A DNA stretch of 64,000 nucleotides, taken from NCBI GenBank assembly GCA_963667515.2, contig CAXXXY010000002.1, forward strand, positions 310,001 through 374,000. Direction: 5' to 3'. The position numbers and the translations under genes were made by a program. The stretch's first letter is position 1, and every line of letters begins with the position of its first letter. The DNA is from VYDC01 sp963667515. GTDB taxonomy: Bacteria > Chloroflexota > Dehalococcoidia > UBA2979. The notes beneath the pieces were generated by a model, which was given only the letters and a program-made list of their open reading frames with translations, was not told where the DNA came from and ran no database searches. Below are positions 1 through 8,724 of the stretch, piece after piece.

Positions 1-1138
1 GCTCACCTTCAACTACGCGCGCGCGCTCGTGGAGAAGGGCGTCGCCTACCTCGCGACCGGGCACGCGCCCGAGGTCCACGCGCTGGACGCGAGCGCCGCC
101 GCCGCGCGGCGCGCGGTGAAGGCGCAGCGCGTGCTGGACGAGGCGTGGGAGCGCAACGCGCTCGAGCGGCTCGACCTGGAGACGGAGATCGACACCGCCG
201 TGCTGGGCGACGGCGCGTTCAAGGTGGTGTGGGACGAGCGCGAGGGCCGCGCCGTCGTCTCCGCGCCGGACGTGCAGGGGCTCTTCGCGTGGTGGCTGGG
301 CGACGACGTGCGCCGGCTCTGGCGCGTGGCGTCGCGCTACCGCCTCGACGCCGACGAGGTGGCGGCGCGCTACGGCCGCGTGCCCGGCGAGGGGCCAACC
401 GGCGCGCGCCCCGCGGAGCTCGAGATCGTCGAGGCGTGGACGGCCGAGCGCTTCGAGCTGTGGGCGGGCGACGAGCTGCTGGAGGAGCGCCCCAACCCCT
501 ACGGCGTGCTGCCCTTCGTGATCTACCCCAACCTGCCGCGGCCGAAGCACTTCTGGGGCATCTCCGACATCGAGCCGGTGCGCGAGCCGCTGGACGAGCT
601 CAACCGCGCGCTGACGCAGCTCTCGCGCATCCTCGAGCTCTCGGGCAACCCGATCGCGGTGCTGGAGAACATCGAGGAGGCGCGCGACATCGCGGTGCAG
701 CCGGGCGCCGTGTGGGAGCTGCCCGAGCAGGCGCGTGCCTACCTCCTGCCCGAGCAGGCGCGTGCCTACCTCCTCGACCTTCTGCAGGGCGGCGGGGTGC
801 GGTTGCACGTGGACTACGTGGAGCTGGTCTACCGCGCGCTGCACGACCTGGCGGAGGTGCCGCGCATCGCCTTCGGGGACGCGCGCGGCGACCGCTCGGG
901 CGTGGCGCTGCGCACCGAGCTCGATCCGCTGCTGCGCCGCGTCGAGCGCAAGCGGCTGGTGCGCTCGGCGGCGCTCGCGGAGCGCGACCGGCTGATCCTG
1001 AGCGTCACGGAGCACCACACCGGCGCCGCGCTCACAGGCGTGCGCACCAGCATCCGCTGGGCGCCGTCGCTCGCGCCCGGCGCCTTCGATGGCGGCGCCT
1101 TCGATGGCAGCCCGGCGTCGAGCAGCGAGCGGAGCTAG
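1..1138 (+). CDS. Phage portal protein, 5'-truncated by window edge
   Basis: The reading frame is open from base 2 and ends at TAG 1136-1138, so the start lies outside the window. The approximately 378 visible residues resemble SPP1/Gp6-type portal proteins, which form the dodecameric DNA-entry vertex of tailed-phage heads. Features seen are an N-terminal helical region, a central PYGVLPFVIYPN segment and a helical stretch beginning EPLDELNRALTQLS that suits the portal stem. A perfect 27-bp tandem duplication (719-745/746-772) repeats LPEQARAYL in frame. The C-terminus is short and contains a second small duplication (AFDGGAFDG), so the protein may be truncated or degenerate. The stop CTAG is shared with the convergent gene. 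The rest of the structural module is on the opposite strand at 9.2-13.9 kb. The family call is inferred from sequence character. Confidence 0.65.
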   Translation, partial: LTFNYARALVEKGVAYLATGHAPEVHALDASAAAARRAVKAQRVLDEAWERNALERLDLETEIDTAVLGDGAFKVVWDEREGRAVVSAPDVQGLFAWWLGDDVRRLWRVASRYRLDADEVAARYGRVPGEGPTGARPAELEIVEAWTAERFELWAGDELLEERPNPYGVLPFVIYPNLPRPKHFWGISDIEPVREPLDELNRALTQLSRILELSGNPIAVLENIEEARDIAVQPGAVWELPEQARAYLLPEQARAYLLDLLQGGGVRLHVDYVELVYRALHDLAEVPRIAFGDARGDRSGVALRTELDPLLRRVERKRLVRSAALAERDRLILSVTEHHTGAALTGVRTSIRWAPSLAPGAFDGGAFDGSPASSSERS

Positions 1139-1467
1139 CCGAAGAGCCGCGTGAGGGCGTGGACCGCGAAGGCCACGCCCACGCCGGCGATCGCGAGGTT
1201 GCCTAGCAGCCGCTGGAACACGATCACCTGATACGCGTTCCGCGCATCCCAGTCCCGAAATCGCCGCGGAACGCGATGCTTCGGCGGCCAGCCGCCGGAC
1301 CCGGTCATGGACCTGTATGCGTCCGGCGGCTGTGCCTTCCAGTGCGCCGCCCAGCGCAGTGGCGGCTCGCGCGTCCACTCCGCCCGCCGCAGATGCAAGA
1401 GCGCCGCGCTGAGTCCGACCACGACGAGGACGAGCCCGATCGCGAACTCGATGGGGGCGGGCGGCAC
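1135..1467 (-). CDS. Small two-helix membrane protein, function unknown
   Basis: A 110-residue protein starting at GTG. An N-terminal hydrophobic helix (about residues 6-26, rich in V, L and G) and a C-terminal one (about 88-106) flank a basic, Trp/Pro-rich soluble loop. It looks like an integral membrane protein with both ends on the same side. I do not recognise a family. It is convergent with the portal fragment, and both genes end in the same CTAG (TAG on each strand). Upstream, 1468-1630 holds the divergent promoter of the ABC exporter pair. Codon usage matches the cellular neighbours, so it is more likely chromosomal than phage. Confidence 0.55.
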   Translation of the reverse strand: MPPAPIEFAIGLVLVVVGLSAALLHLRRAEWTREPPLRWAAHWKAQPPDAYRSMTGSGGWPPKHRVPRRFRDWDARNAYQVIVFQRLLGNLAIAGVGVAFAVHALTRLFG

Positions 1468-1538
1468 GGCGCTCCCCTCCGCTCGACGCGACCGGGCGTA
1501 GCGGCCCGGTTGGGCGAGTCTATCGCGCGGCAGCCAAC

Positions 1539-1568
1539 TTTACGTTCGCGTGAGGGTCGCGCTAGGAT
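1539..1568 (+). promoter_or_regulatory. Sigma-70-type promoter for ABC exporter genes
   Basis: TTTACG (1539-1544) and TAGGAT (1563-1568) are separated by 18 bp, 63 bp before the ATG of the first ABC subunit. The same -10 form, TAGGAT, recurs upstream of the MerR gene in this window. Confidence 0.5.
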
Positions 1569-1630
1569 AGTGGCACTTCGGCGCCGCCTCGCCCCGCGGG
1601 GGCTGGAGGCGCCCGCGCGAGGATCGCCCT

Positions 1631-3646
1631 ATGTCCGCCGCCGCACCTGCGCGCCCCACGAGCCCCCCCGCGGGTGCTCCGCGCGCGCGGCGCCGGCACC
1701 CCCCGGTGCTCGTGCGGCTCGCGTCCAGGGCGCTGCGCTACCGCGGGCTGATGCTCTCGGCGGTGGGCTCGCTCGCGGCCTCGGGCGTGCTGGTGCTGAT
1801 CGGGCCGCGGCTCGTGGGCATCGCCATCGACACCGGCCTCGACATCGACACCGACGCCGGCGTGGCGCGCGGGACCGTCACCTCGGTCGCCATCGCCTCG
1901 GTCTTCCTGCTCATCGCCGCGTTCGTTCGCGGCGCCTCGATGTACGGGCAGACCTACCTCGGCGAGCGCATCTCGCAGTCGGTGGCCTACGACCTGCGCA
2001 ACGAGATCTACGACCGCCTGCAGCGGCTCTCCTTCGCCTACCACGACCAGGCGCAGATCGGCGACGTGATGTCGCGCGCCACGCAGGACGTGGAGGGCGT
2101 GCGCTTCTTCGTGTCCATGGGGCTGCTGCGCAGCGCCTACGTGATCGTGCTGCTGGTGGTGGCGGCGGCGCTGATGCTGACCACCAACGTGCGGCTCGCG
2201 CTCGTCGCCCTCGCCTTCGTCCCGGTGGTCGTGGCGCAGGCGATCCTCGTCTCGCTGCACCTGCGCCTGGTGTGGGCGCACGTGCAGGAGCTGCAGGGGA
2301 AGCTCGGCAGTGTGCTGCAGGAGAACCTCTCGGGCCAGCGCGTGGTGAAGGCCTTCGCGCGCGAGGAGCACGAGCAGCGCAAGTTCGACGCCGTCGCGCG
2401 CGAACTCTACGACGAGTCGTACCGCACCAGCCGTATCCAGGCCTTCAACGAGCCGGCGCTGCTCTCGCTGTGGCTGATCTCGCTGGCGCTCGTCTTCTGG
2501 GTCGGCGGCCGCGAGATCCTCGCCGACCGCCTCACCGAGGGCCAGCTCATCGAGTTCCTGCTCTACCTGACGCTGCTGCAGGTGCCGGTGCGCTCCGTCG
2601 GCTTCATCGTGATGATGTCGGCGCGCGCGCGCTCCGCCGGCGAGCGTATCTTCGAGATCCTCGATGCCGAGTCGCCGGTGCGGGAGCGCCCCGGCGCGCC
2701 CGCGCTGCGCGCCGAGCGCGGCGAGGTGCGCTTCGAGGGCGTGGCCTTCCGCTACGACGCGCTGCCCCCCGGCGTCGCCCCAGCGGAGGGTGGGGAGCGC
2801 GAGTCGGGTGCTCGCGCGGCCGTGCTGCGCGAGATCGACATCGTGGCGCAGCCCGGCGAGGTGGTGGCGCTGCTGGGGCCGACCGGCTCCGGCAAGAGCT
2901 CGATCGTCAACCTGATCCCGCGCTTCTACGACGTGACCGAGGGCCGCCTCACGATCGACGGGCAGGACGTGCGCGACGTCTCGATCGCCTCGCTGCGCGA
3001 GGCGATCGGCATGGTGCAGCAGGACCTCTTCCTCTTCGCCGCCACGATCCGCGAGAACATCGCCTACGGCCGTCCGAGCGCCACCGACGAGGAGGTGCGC
3101 GAGGCGGCGCGAGCCGCGCGCATCCACGACTTCATCGAGGGGCTGCCCGACGGCTACGACAGCTGGGTCGGCGAGCGCGGCTCCACGCTCTCCGGCGGCC
3201 AGCGCCAGCGCGTGGCGATCGCGCGCACGCTGCTGCTGGACCCGCGCATCCTGGTGCTGGACGACTCCACCTCCTCCGTGGACATGCGCACCGAGTTCGA
3301 GATCCAGGAGGCGCTGCAGGAGCTGATGCGCGGCCGCACCACCTTCGTGATCGCGCAGCGGCTGCGCACCGTGCGCGAGGCCGACCAGATCCTCGTGCTG
3401 CAGGGCGGCGAGATCGTGCAGCGCGGCCGTCACGAGGAGCTGCTGGCCGAGGGCGGCTTCTACCGCGAGATCTACGACCTCGAGCTGCGCGCGCAGGAGG
3501 AGTCGGCGCTCCCGGCGGCGGGGCCCGCCGGGGCCACCGCGAGGGCCGGCAACGGCGCGCGCGGCGAGCCCTCCGGCAACGGCGGCGGCGCCCCCGCCGA
3601 GTCGCACCCCGCCGAGTCGCACCCCGCCGATGGCGAGCGCCGCTGA
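1631..3646 (+). CDS. ABC exporter half-transporter, degenerate-site subunit
   Basis: A 671-residue fused half-transporter. A six-helix exporter membrane domain (about residues 25-340) is followed by a nucleotide-binding domain with Walker A GPTGSGKS (about 416-423), signature LSGGQ (about 519) and Walker B LVLDD. The catalytic glutamate after Walker B is Asp (DDSTSSVD) and the switch histidine is Gln (VIAQRLRT). These are the hallmarks of the non-hydrolysing site in heterodimeric exporters of the TM287/288 and BmrCD type. The C-terminal tail contains AESHP tandem repeats. The stop overlaps the next ATG by one base, so the two subunits are translationally coupled. The substrate is unknown: multidrug or lipid export would be typical. 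Confidence 0.88.
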   Translation: MSAAAPARPTSPPAGAPRARRRHPPVLVRLASRALRYRGLMLSAVGSLAASGVLVLIGPRLVGIAIDTGLDIDTDAGVARGTVTSVAIASVFLLIAAFVRGASMYGQTYLGERISQSVAYDLRNEIYDRLQRLSFAYHDQAQIGDVMSRATQDVEGVRFFVSMGLLRSAYVIVLLVVAAALMLTTNVRLALVALAFVPVVVAQAILVSLHLRLVWAHVQELQGKLGSVLQENLSGQRVVKAFAREEHEQRKFDAVARELYDESYRTSRIQAFNEPALLSLWLISLALVFWVGGREILADRLTEGQLIEFLLYLTLLQVPVRSVGFIVMMSARARSAGERIFEILDAESPVRERPGAPALRAERGEVRFEGVAFRYDALPPGVAPAEGGERESGARAAVLREIDIVAQPGEVVALLGPTGSGKSSIVNLIPRFYDVTEGRLTIDGQDVRDVSIASLREAIGMVQQDLFLFAATIRENIAYGRPSATDEEVREAARAARIHDFIEGLPDGYDSWVGERGSTLSGGQRQRVAIARTLLLDPRILVLDDSTSSVDMRTEFEIQEALQELMRGRTTFVIAQRLRTVREADQILVLQGGEIVQRGRHEELLAEGGFYREIYDLELRAQEESALPAAGPAGATARAGNGARGEPSGNGGGAPAESHPAESHPADGERR

Positions 3647-5634
3647 TGGCGTACTGGGGCGGCGGCGGCGCTCAGGGCTGGTCCGGCGACACCATGCGCG
3701 GGAGTCGCAACGGCCGCACCGACGGCTGGGACTACGAGGAGCTGGGGAAGGTCTACGACCCCTCGATCCTGAAGCGGCTGTGGCCGTACGTCACCACTTT
3801 CCGCTGGCAGGCGCTGACGGCGCTGGGCGGGATGCTGGTCTACTCGCTCACCTCGTACGCGCAGCCGTTCATCATGGGCCTCGCGGTCGAGCGCCTGGCC
3901 GACACGACGCTCCCGATCGACGATCGCCGCGACGCGGTGACGCTCGCCGGCATCCTGCTCGTCGTGCTCGCGATCGTCTCGTGGTTCGCGCAGTGGTCGC
4001 AGCGCATCCTCACCGGCTACATCGGGCAGCAGCTGCTCTTCCGTCTTCGCCGCGAGCTCTTCGCGCACCTCAACAAGCTCTCGCTCTCCTTCTACGACCG
4101 GCAGGAGGTGGGGCGGGTGATGTCGCGCGCCACCTCGGACGTGGTCGTGATGCAGGAGCTGATGACCTCGGGCTTCCTCAACGTGCTGGCCGATCTCTTC
4201 GGCCTCGCGCTGATCGTCGTCTTCCTCTTTGCGCTCGACCCGCTGCTGGCGGCGGTCGCGCTCTCCGTGATCCCGGTGCTGGTCGTGCTGATGGCGATCT
4301 GGCAGCGCTTCGCCGCCAGCGCCTTCGTGCGCGTGCGGCAGGCGATCGCCTTGGTCAACTCGAGCATCAACGAGAATGTCTCGGGCGTGCGCGTGGTGCA
4401 GTCGCTGGGACGCGAGGAGCGCAACCTCAGCGAGTTCGACCGCCTCAACGAGCGCAACCGCGACCTCAACCTCGCGGCCGGCCGGCTGCAGGCGGCGGTG
4501 ATGCCGCTGGTGGAGGTGCTCTCCGCCGTCGCCACGGTGCTGGTGCTGATCGTGATCGCGATGCGCGTCTTCGGCGGCTCGATGGAGCCCGCGCAGGCGC
4601 TGGGCTTCGCCACCGCCTTCACGCTCTACATCCAGCGCTTCTTCAACCCGGTGCGCGACATCGTGCTGCAGTACACGCAGCTCCAGCGGGCGATGGCGGG
4701 AGCGCACCGCGTCTTCGAGGTGCTGGACACCGAGCCCGAGATCGTCGACGCGCCGGACGCCGTCGACCTCCCCGACGTGGAGGGCCGCGTCGACTTCACG
4801 GGCGTCGGCTTCGAGTACGTCACGGGCGTCCCCGTGCTGGAGGGCTTCGACCTGCACGTCGAGCCCGGCGAGACGATCGCCTTCGTCGGGCACACCGGCG
4901 CCGGCAAGACCACGGTGACGGCGCTGGTCAGCCGCTCCTACGACGTGACGCACGGCACGATCGAGATCGACGGCGTGGACCTGCGCCAGATCCGTCGAGA
5001 GTCGCTGCGCAAGCGGATGGCCGTCGTGCTGCAGGAGGCGTTCCTGTTCTCCGGCACCGTCGCGGAGAACATCCGCTACGGCCGGCTGGATGCCACCGAC
5101 GAGGACGTGCGGCGCGCCGCCGAGGCCGTCGGTGCCGCGCCCTTCATCGAGCGGCTTCCGCGCGGCTACGAGACGATGCTCCACGAGCGCGGGCGGAACC
5201 TCTCCGTGGGGCAGCGCCAGCTCATCGCCTTCGCGCGCGCGATCGTCGCGGAGCCGCGCATCCTGGTGCTGGACGAGGCGACGGCCACCGTCGACACGCA
5301 GACGGAGCGCACGATCCAGCAAGCGCTGCTCACGATGCTCGCGGGCCGCACCTCGTTCGTGATCGCGCACCGCCTCTCCACCATCCGCCACGCCGACCGC
5401 ATCGTCGTGATGGAGGCGGGCCACATCGCCGAGATCGGCAGCCACGACGAGCTGCTGGCGCGCGGCGGCCTCTACGCCGACCTCTACCGCATGACCTACG
5501 AGCGCCACGACGGCGACGTCGACGAGGACGCGCTCGACGATGACTCGGGCGAGCGCGCCGCCGCCGGCAGCTCGGCCGACTGGGGCGTCGGCTCGCCGGT
5601 CGCCGAGGGGCTCCCCGAGGGCGGCGGGAGCTAG
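3646..5634 (+). CDS. ABC exporter half-transporter, catalytic subunit
   Basis: A 662-residue partner of the preceding gene, starting at the ATG that overlaps its TGA. An extended N-terminus (Gly-rich, then the elbow helix) precedes six membrane helices and a nucleotide-binding domain with Walker A GHTGAGKT (about 415-422), a variant signature LSVGQ (about 518), Walker B with the catalytic Glu (LVLDEATATVD) and the switch His (VIAHRLST). The catalytic residues here are consensus. The altered LSVGQ signature faces the partner's degenerate site, so the pair should have one working and one silent ATP site. It acts in the cytoplasmic membrane. Confidence 0.88.
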   Translation: MAYWGGGGAQGWSGDTMRGSRNGRTDGWDYEELGKVYDPSILKRLWPYVTTFRWQALTALGGMLVYSLTSYAQPFIMGLAVERLADTTLPIDDRRDAVTLAGILLVVLAIVSWFAQWSQRILTGYIGQQLLFRLRRELFAHLNKLSLSFYDRQEVGRVMSRATSDVVVMQELMTSGFLNVLADLFGLALIVVFLFALDPLLAAVALSVIPVLVVLMAIWQRFAASAFVRVRQAIALVNSSINENVSGVRVVQSLGREERNLSEFDRLNERNRDLNLAAGRLQAAVMPLVEVLSAVATVLVLIVIAMRVFGGSMEPAQALGFATAFTLYIQRFFNPVRDIVLQYTQLQRAMAGAHRVFEVLDTEPEIVDAPDAVDLPDVEGRVDFTGVGFEYVTGVPVLEGFDLHVEPGETIAFVGHTGAGKTTVTALVSRSYDVTHGTIEIDGVDLRQIRRESLRKRMAVVLQEAFLFSGTVAENIRYGRLDATDEDVRRAAEAVGAAPFIERLPRGYETMLHERGRNLSVGQRQLIAFARAIVAEPRILVLDEATATVDTQTERTIQQALLTMLAGRTSFVIAHRLSTIRHADRIVVMEAGHIAEIGSHDELLARGGLYADLYRMTYERHDGDVDEDALDDDSGERAAAGSSADWGVGSPVAEGLPEGGGS

Positions 5635-5752
5635 CGCTCCCCTGCTGGCCCCCTCGCTGGCCGGGGCCGGGCCGCGCGGCGTACCATCGGCGCGGGCGCG
5701 GCTCGCCCGTCCGCCACCGGCGGCGCGGCGGCCGCGGAGCGGAGGGGGAGCC

Positions 5753-6190
5753 ATGGGCGAGCGATCGCTGACCCGTGACCTGCAGAACAACTGGATCGGC
5801 GGCGTCTGCTCCGGCCTGGGCGCGCGCTACGGCTGGAACGTGACGCTCGTGCGCGCGGCCTTCGTGCTGCTGACGCTCGTCTTCGGCTTCGCCATCGCGC
5901 TCTACGTGGCGCTGTGGCTGCTGCTGCCGCCCGCCGGGCACGCCGAGGGCAGCCACATCGGGACCGCGCGCGAGGGCGCCGAGGAGATCGCGGAGGTCAC
6001 CCGCGTCGCCACCAAACGCATCGTGGACGCGGCGCGCACCGCCGCCGACGAGATCGCGGGCGCCGCGCGCTCCACCGCCCGGCAGCACGACGCCGACGCG
6101 GCCCCGGCGCCACCGCCCGCCTCGACCCCGCCGGATCTGGCGGAGCTGCCCGAGGATCGGCGCGACGGCCCCGCCGGGCCGATCCCATGA
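5753..6190 (+). CDS. PspC-domain membrane protein
   Basis: A 145-residue protein. The ATG at 5753 is chosen because GGAGGGGGAG lies just upstream. Residues about 5-62 match the PspC domain: a GVCSGLGARYGWN motif, then two closely spaced hydrophobic segments ending in LWLLLPP. The rest is an amphipathic Ala/Glu-rich region and a Pro-rich tail, probably cytoplasmic. PspC domains occur in phage-shock and envelope-stress systems and in many small membrane proteins of Gram-positive-like bacteria. No pspA or pspB is nearby, so a stress role is inference. Its TGA overlaps the ATG of the thioesterase gene (ATGA). Confidence 0.75.
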   Translation: MGERSLTRDLQNNWIGGVCSGLGARYGWNVTLVRAAFVLLTLVFGFAIALYVALWLLLPPAGHAEGSHIGTAREGAEEIAEVTRVATKRIVDAARTAADEIAGAARSTARQHDADAAPAPPPASTPPDLAELPEDRRDGPAGPIP

Positions 6191-6657
6191 GCGACGCTCC
6201 GCAGGCGGATGCGCCCCCCGGCGCCCACGCTGCCGAGAGGGAGCGCATCCGCGAGCTCGTGCGGGCGGCCGTCGTGCCCTTCTGGAAGCACGTCGGCATC
6301 ACCGCCGACGAAGAGAGCGCCGAGGTCGGCCACGTGCGCCTGCACATGCCGATGCGCCCGGAGCTGGGCACGCGCTTCCCGGACGTGATGCATGGCGGCG
6401 CGATCTCCACGCTCATCGACTCGGCGGCCGCGACCTGCAGCTCCACGCTGCAGCGCCCCGGCGACGAGTGGAGCGGCCTCGTCACCACCGACCTCAACGT
6501 GAGCTACCTCAACGCCGCGCAGTCGGACCTCGTCGCGGAGGCGCGCGCCGTCCGTAGCGGCCGCACCATCGCCTTCATCCAGGTCGACGTGCACGACGCC
6601 GCGGGCAAGCACGTGGCCTCCGGCCGCGTGACGTATCTGATCCTGCGCCCGCGCTAG
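6187..6657 (+). CDS. Hotdog-fold PaaI-type thioesterase
   Basis: A 156-residue protein translationally coupled to PspC. The PaaI/YbgC-like hotdog signature is clear: the DVMHGGAISTLIDSAA segment carries the catalytic/active-site H-G-G and the following Asp on the central helix. It is followed by the beta-strand block LVTTDLNVSYLNAA and a C-terminal strand ending in TYLILRPR. Such enzymes hydrolyse acyl-CoA thioesters, often aromatic or medium-chain, in the cytoplasm as tetramers. The physiological substrate cannot be told from sequence. It ends in CTAG. Confidence 0.78.
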   Translation: MSDAPQADAPPGAHAAERERIRELVRAAVVPFWKHVGITADEESAEVGHVRLHMPMRPELGTRFPDVMHGGAISTLIDSAAATCSSTLQRPGDEWSGLVTTDLNVSYLNAAQSDLVAEARAVRSGRTIAFIQVDVHDAAGKHVASGRVTYLILRPR

Positions 6658-6668
6658 GGCGCGGCCCC

Positions 6669-7064
6669 GTGGCGCTCGTCACGATCTCTCGCGCGCACCG
6701 GCGGTGGGATGTGGAGTCCGGCTACGCGGCCGTCCTCGATGGCCGGCCGGCCGGTCAGCTCTACGATGGTGGGGAGCTCACCCTGACCGTCGCGCCGGGT
6801 GAGCATCGCCTGCACTTCGTGAACGCCTACGATCGCAGTCACTCGATCGAGTTCCGCGTGGGCGAGGAGGCTCACGTCCGCCTCAGCTGCTCCGCTTCGC
6901 CGGGCGGACTTCGCGTCCTCCTGCTCCCGTACTACGCGCTGCGCCGCGGTCGCTCCGTTCGCTTCGAGTATCTCAGAGGTGCCGAAGCCGTCCGCTGGAA
7001 GAGGCAGACCGGCGTACACGGGTGGCTGCCGAAGCAGCTCGTTGGTTGGCCCGTCAGCCGCTAG
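6669..7064 (+). CDS. Hypothetical small beta-rich protein (PEGA-like)
   Basis: A 131-residue protein starting at GTG, 11 bp after the thioesterase stop. It is beta-strand-rich with a pattern of the kind seen in PEGA or carboxypeptidase-regulatory domains (YAAVLDGRPAGQL, then a V-A-P-G-E-H-R-L-H-F turn). A basic hydrophobic segment (LRVLLLPYYALRRGRS) may contact the membrane. No signal peptide is evident. Its stop shares CTAG with the convergent ruvB stop. I do not recognise a function. Confidence 0.5.
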   Translation: MALVTISRAHRRWDVESGYAAVLDGRPAGQLYDGGELTLTVAPGEHRLHFVNAYDRSHSIEFRVGEEAHVRLSCSASPGGLRVLLLPYYALRRGRSVRFEYLRGAEAVRWKRQTGVHGWLPKQLVGWPVSR

Positions 7065-8179
7065 CCCGCCTCTTCGGCGCCCGTCTCCCCCGCGTCCGCG
7101 TCCTCGACGCCGCCCGCGAAGAACGAGGCCTGCGCCGCCATCGCGGCGGTCGCGGCGCTCGTGGCGGGGGGCTGCCACGGCAGGCCCAGGTGCTCGTAGG
7201 CGGCGCGCATCGCCACCCGCCCGCGCGGCGTGCGCGCGAGGAAGCCGAGCTTCAGCAGGTACGGCTCGTAGACGTCCATGATCGTATCGGCCTCCTCGGA
7301 GATCGCGGCGGCGATTGTCTCGAGGCCCACCGGGCCGCCGCCGAAGCGCAGCACCAGCGCGCGCAGCAGCTCGCGGTCCATCTGGTCCAGGCCCAGCTCG
7401 TCGATCTGCATCTGCGCCAGCGCCTCGCGTGCGACCGGCGCGGTGATCACGCCGTCCGCCATCACCTCGGCGTAGTCGCGCACGCGGCGCAGCAGCCGGT
7501 TGGCGACGCGCGCCGTGCCGCGCGCGCGTCGCGCGATCTCGGCCACGCCGCCCTCGTCGATGGCGCAGCCCACCACCCCCGCCGAGCGCCACACGATGCG
7601 CGAGAGCGCCGCCTCGTCGTAGAAGTCGAGGCGGTAGGCGGCGCCGAAGCGGTCGCGCAGCGGCTGCGAGACGAGCGCGAAGCGCGTGGTCGCGCCGACG
7701 AGCGTGAAGCGGTTGAGCCGCAGCCGCACGTCGCGCGCCTTCGGCCCCTTGCCCAGGATGATGTCGACGGAGAAGTCCTCCATCGCCGGGTAGAGCACCT
7801 CCTCGACCGCCATCGGCAGCCGGTGGATCTCGTCGATGAAGAGCACGTCGCCGGCCTGCAGGCTGGTGAGCAGCGAGGCGAGGTCGCCCGCACGCTCGAT
7901 GGCGGGGCCCGAGGTGATGCGGATCGAGACGCCCATCTCGGCCGCCACGATCATCGCCAGCGTCGTCTTGCCCAGGCCGGGCGGGCCGTGGAAGAGCAGG
8001 TGGTCGAGCGGCTCCTCGCGCCCCTGCGCCGCCGCGATCGCGATACGCAGGCTCTCCTTCACCGTCTCCTGGCCGAAGTACTCGGGCAGCCGCCGCGGGC
8101 GCAGCGACACCTCGGCGCCCGCGTCCTCCTCCGTGCGCGCCGGCGTCAGCGGCCCGCGGCGCTCCTCGTCGGCAGTCAT
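7061..8179 (-). CDS. ruvB: Holliday junction branch-migration ATPase RuvB
   Basis: A 372-residue protein, slightly longer than the usual 335-350. It contains the RuvB AAA+ core: N-terminal LRPRRLPEYFGQE, Walker A GPPGLGKT, Walker B FIDEIHRL, sensor-1 GATTRFALVSQPLRDRF and the C-terminal winged helix (GFLARTPRGR). RuvB hexamers drive branch migration of Holliday junctions together with RuvA and RuvC, which are not in this window. The tail beyond residue about 335 is Ala/Glu-rich and non-conserved. A 12-bp SOS palindrome ends 15 bp upstream of the start, so LexA control is likely. Confidence 0.96.
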   Translation of the reverse strand: MTADEERRGPLTPARTEEDAGAEVSLRPRRLPEYFGQETVKESLRIAIAAAQGREEPLDHLLFHGPPGLGKTTLAMIVAAEMGVSIRITSGPAIERAGDLASLLTSLQAGDVLFIDEIHRLPMAVEEVLYPAMEDFSVDIILGKGPKARDVRLRLNRFTLVGATTRFALVSQPLRDRFGAAYRLDFYDEAALSRIVWRSAGVVGCAIDEGGVAEIARRARGTARVANRLLRRVRDYAEVMADGVITAPVAREALAQMQIDELGLDQMDRELLRALVLRFGGGPVGLETIAAAISEEADTIMDVYEPYLLKLGFLARTPRGRVAMRAAYEHLGLPWQPPATSAATAAMAAQASFFAGGVEDADAGETGAEEAG

Positions 8180-8193
8180 GCGCGCATGCTACA

Positions 8194-8205
8194 GAACGCC
8201 CGTTC
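8194..8205. promoter_or_regulatory. LexA/SOS box upstream of ruvB
   Basis: GAACGCCCGTTC is a perfect palindrome matching the Gram-positive-type SOS core GAAC-N4-GTTC. It lies 15-26 bp upstream of the ruvB ATG, so a bound repressor would cover the promoter start region. The same 12-mer (reverse complement) occurs once more at 13998. Confidence 0.72.
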
Positions 8206-8288
8206 GAGGTGCCAGCGGGGTCACGTGCGAAGGACGTGATAGGCGTCCGACCTACGTGGACGCAGCGAGACTCGCTGCGAGGGGTCGC

Positions 8289-8720
8289 CTAAGCGGAGCC
8301 GAGCAGAACCCTGCCCGCGTCCGTCGCCTCCGCGCGTTGGATGGCCTCGTACTTCACGACCGCCTGGCCGATCATGAGGATCAGCAGGTGAGTCGTTTTT
8401 GGAAGCTCGTTGATCGATCCCTCTACTTGGAAGCCCTCCGACAGTGCCCTGCCGCTAAAGCTCTCAAGCTCGCCGATCGCCGGGCTGAAGACGCGCGCAT
8501 AGAAGGGTGTCGCGAGGAAGATGCGCTGCAGCCCGTGCAGCTCTAGGCCGACCACTTCGTCGTCGCGGAGCCGCAAGTACCAACCATCATCGACCTCGAC
8601 GGTCACGGCAGGGACCGGCCCATCGATGTGCACGTACGCGATGTCGTCCTCTAGGTCATAGGAGAACGAGAGGCGCTGGAAGCCCTCAAGGTTGAATCGG
8701 GGCGTCAGAGTCTGGGCCAC
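8289..8720 (-). CDS. DUF2283-like protein, probable antitoxin
   Basis: A 143-residue protein starting at GTG with GAGG five to nine bases upstream. The segments YDLEDDIAYVHIDGP and LRDDEVVGLELHG resemble the short beta-strand DUF2283 domain, which often forms the second gene of toxin-antitoxin-like pairs. A longer C-terminal part (residues about 70-130) is unassigned. It starts five bases after the end of a frameshifted nuclease-like gene on the same strand, giving the usual toxin-then-antitoxin order for this association. The pairing is inference from arrangement. Confidence 0.5.
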   Translation of the reverse strand: MAQTLTPRFNLEGFQRLSFSYDLEDDIAYVHIDGPVPAVTVEVDDGWYLRLRDDEVVGLELHGLQRIFLATPFYARVFSPAIGELESFSGRALSEGFQVEGSINELPKTTHLLILMIGQAVVKYEAIQRAEATDAGRVLLGSA

Positions 8721-8724
8721 GTCC

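Noticed and set aside
1276..5634. Very long open frame of 1452 codons covering both ABC genes
   Set aside because: Its first 790 codons are an Arg/Pro-rich shadow of the first ABC subunit. Only the part from ATG 3646 is a real gene.
6654..7592. Minus-strand 312-codon frame opposite ruvB and the PEGA-like gene
   Set aside because: Arg/Ala-rich translation with no domain. It is a shadow of ruvB in another frame.
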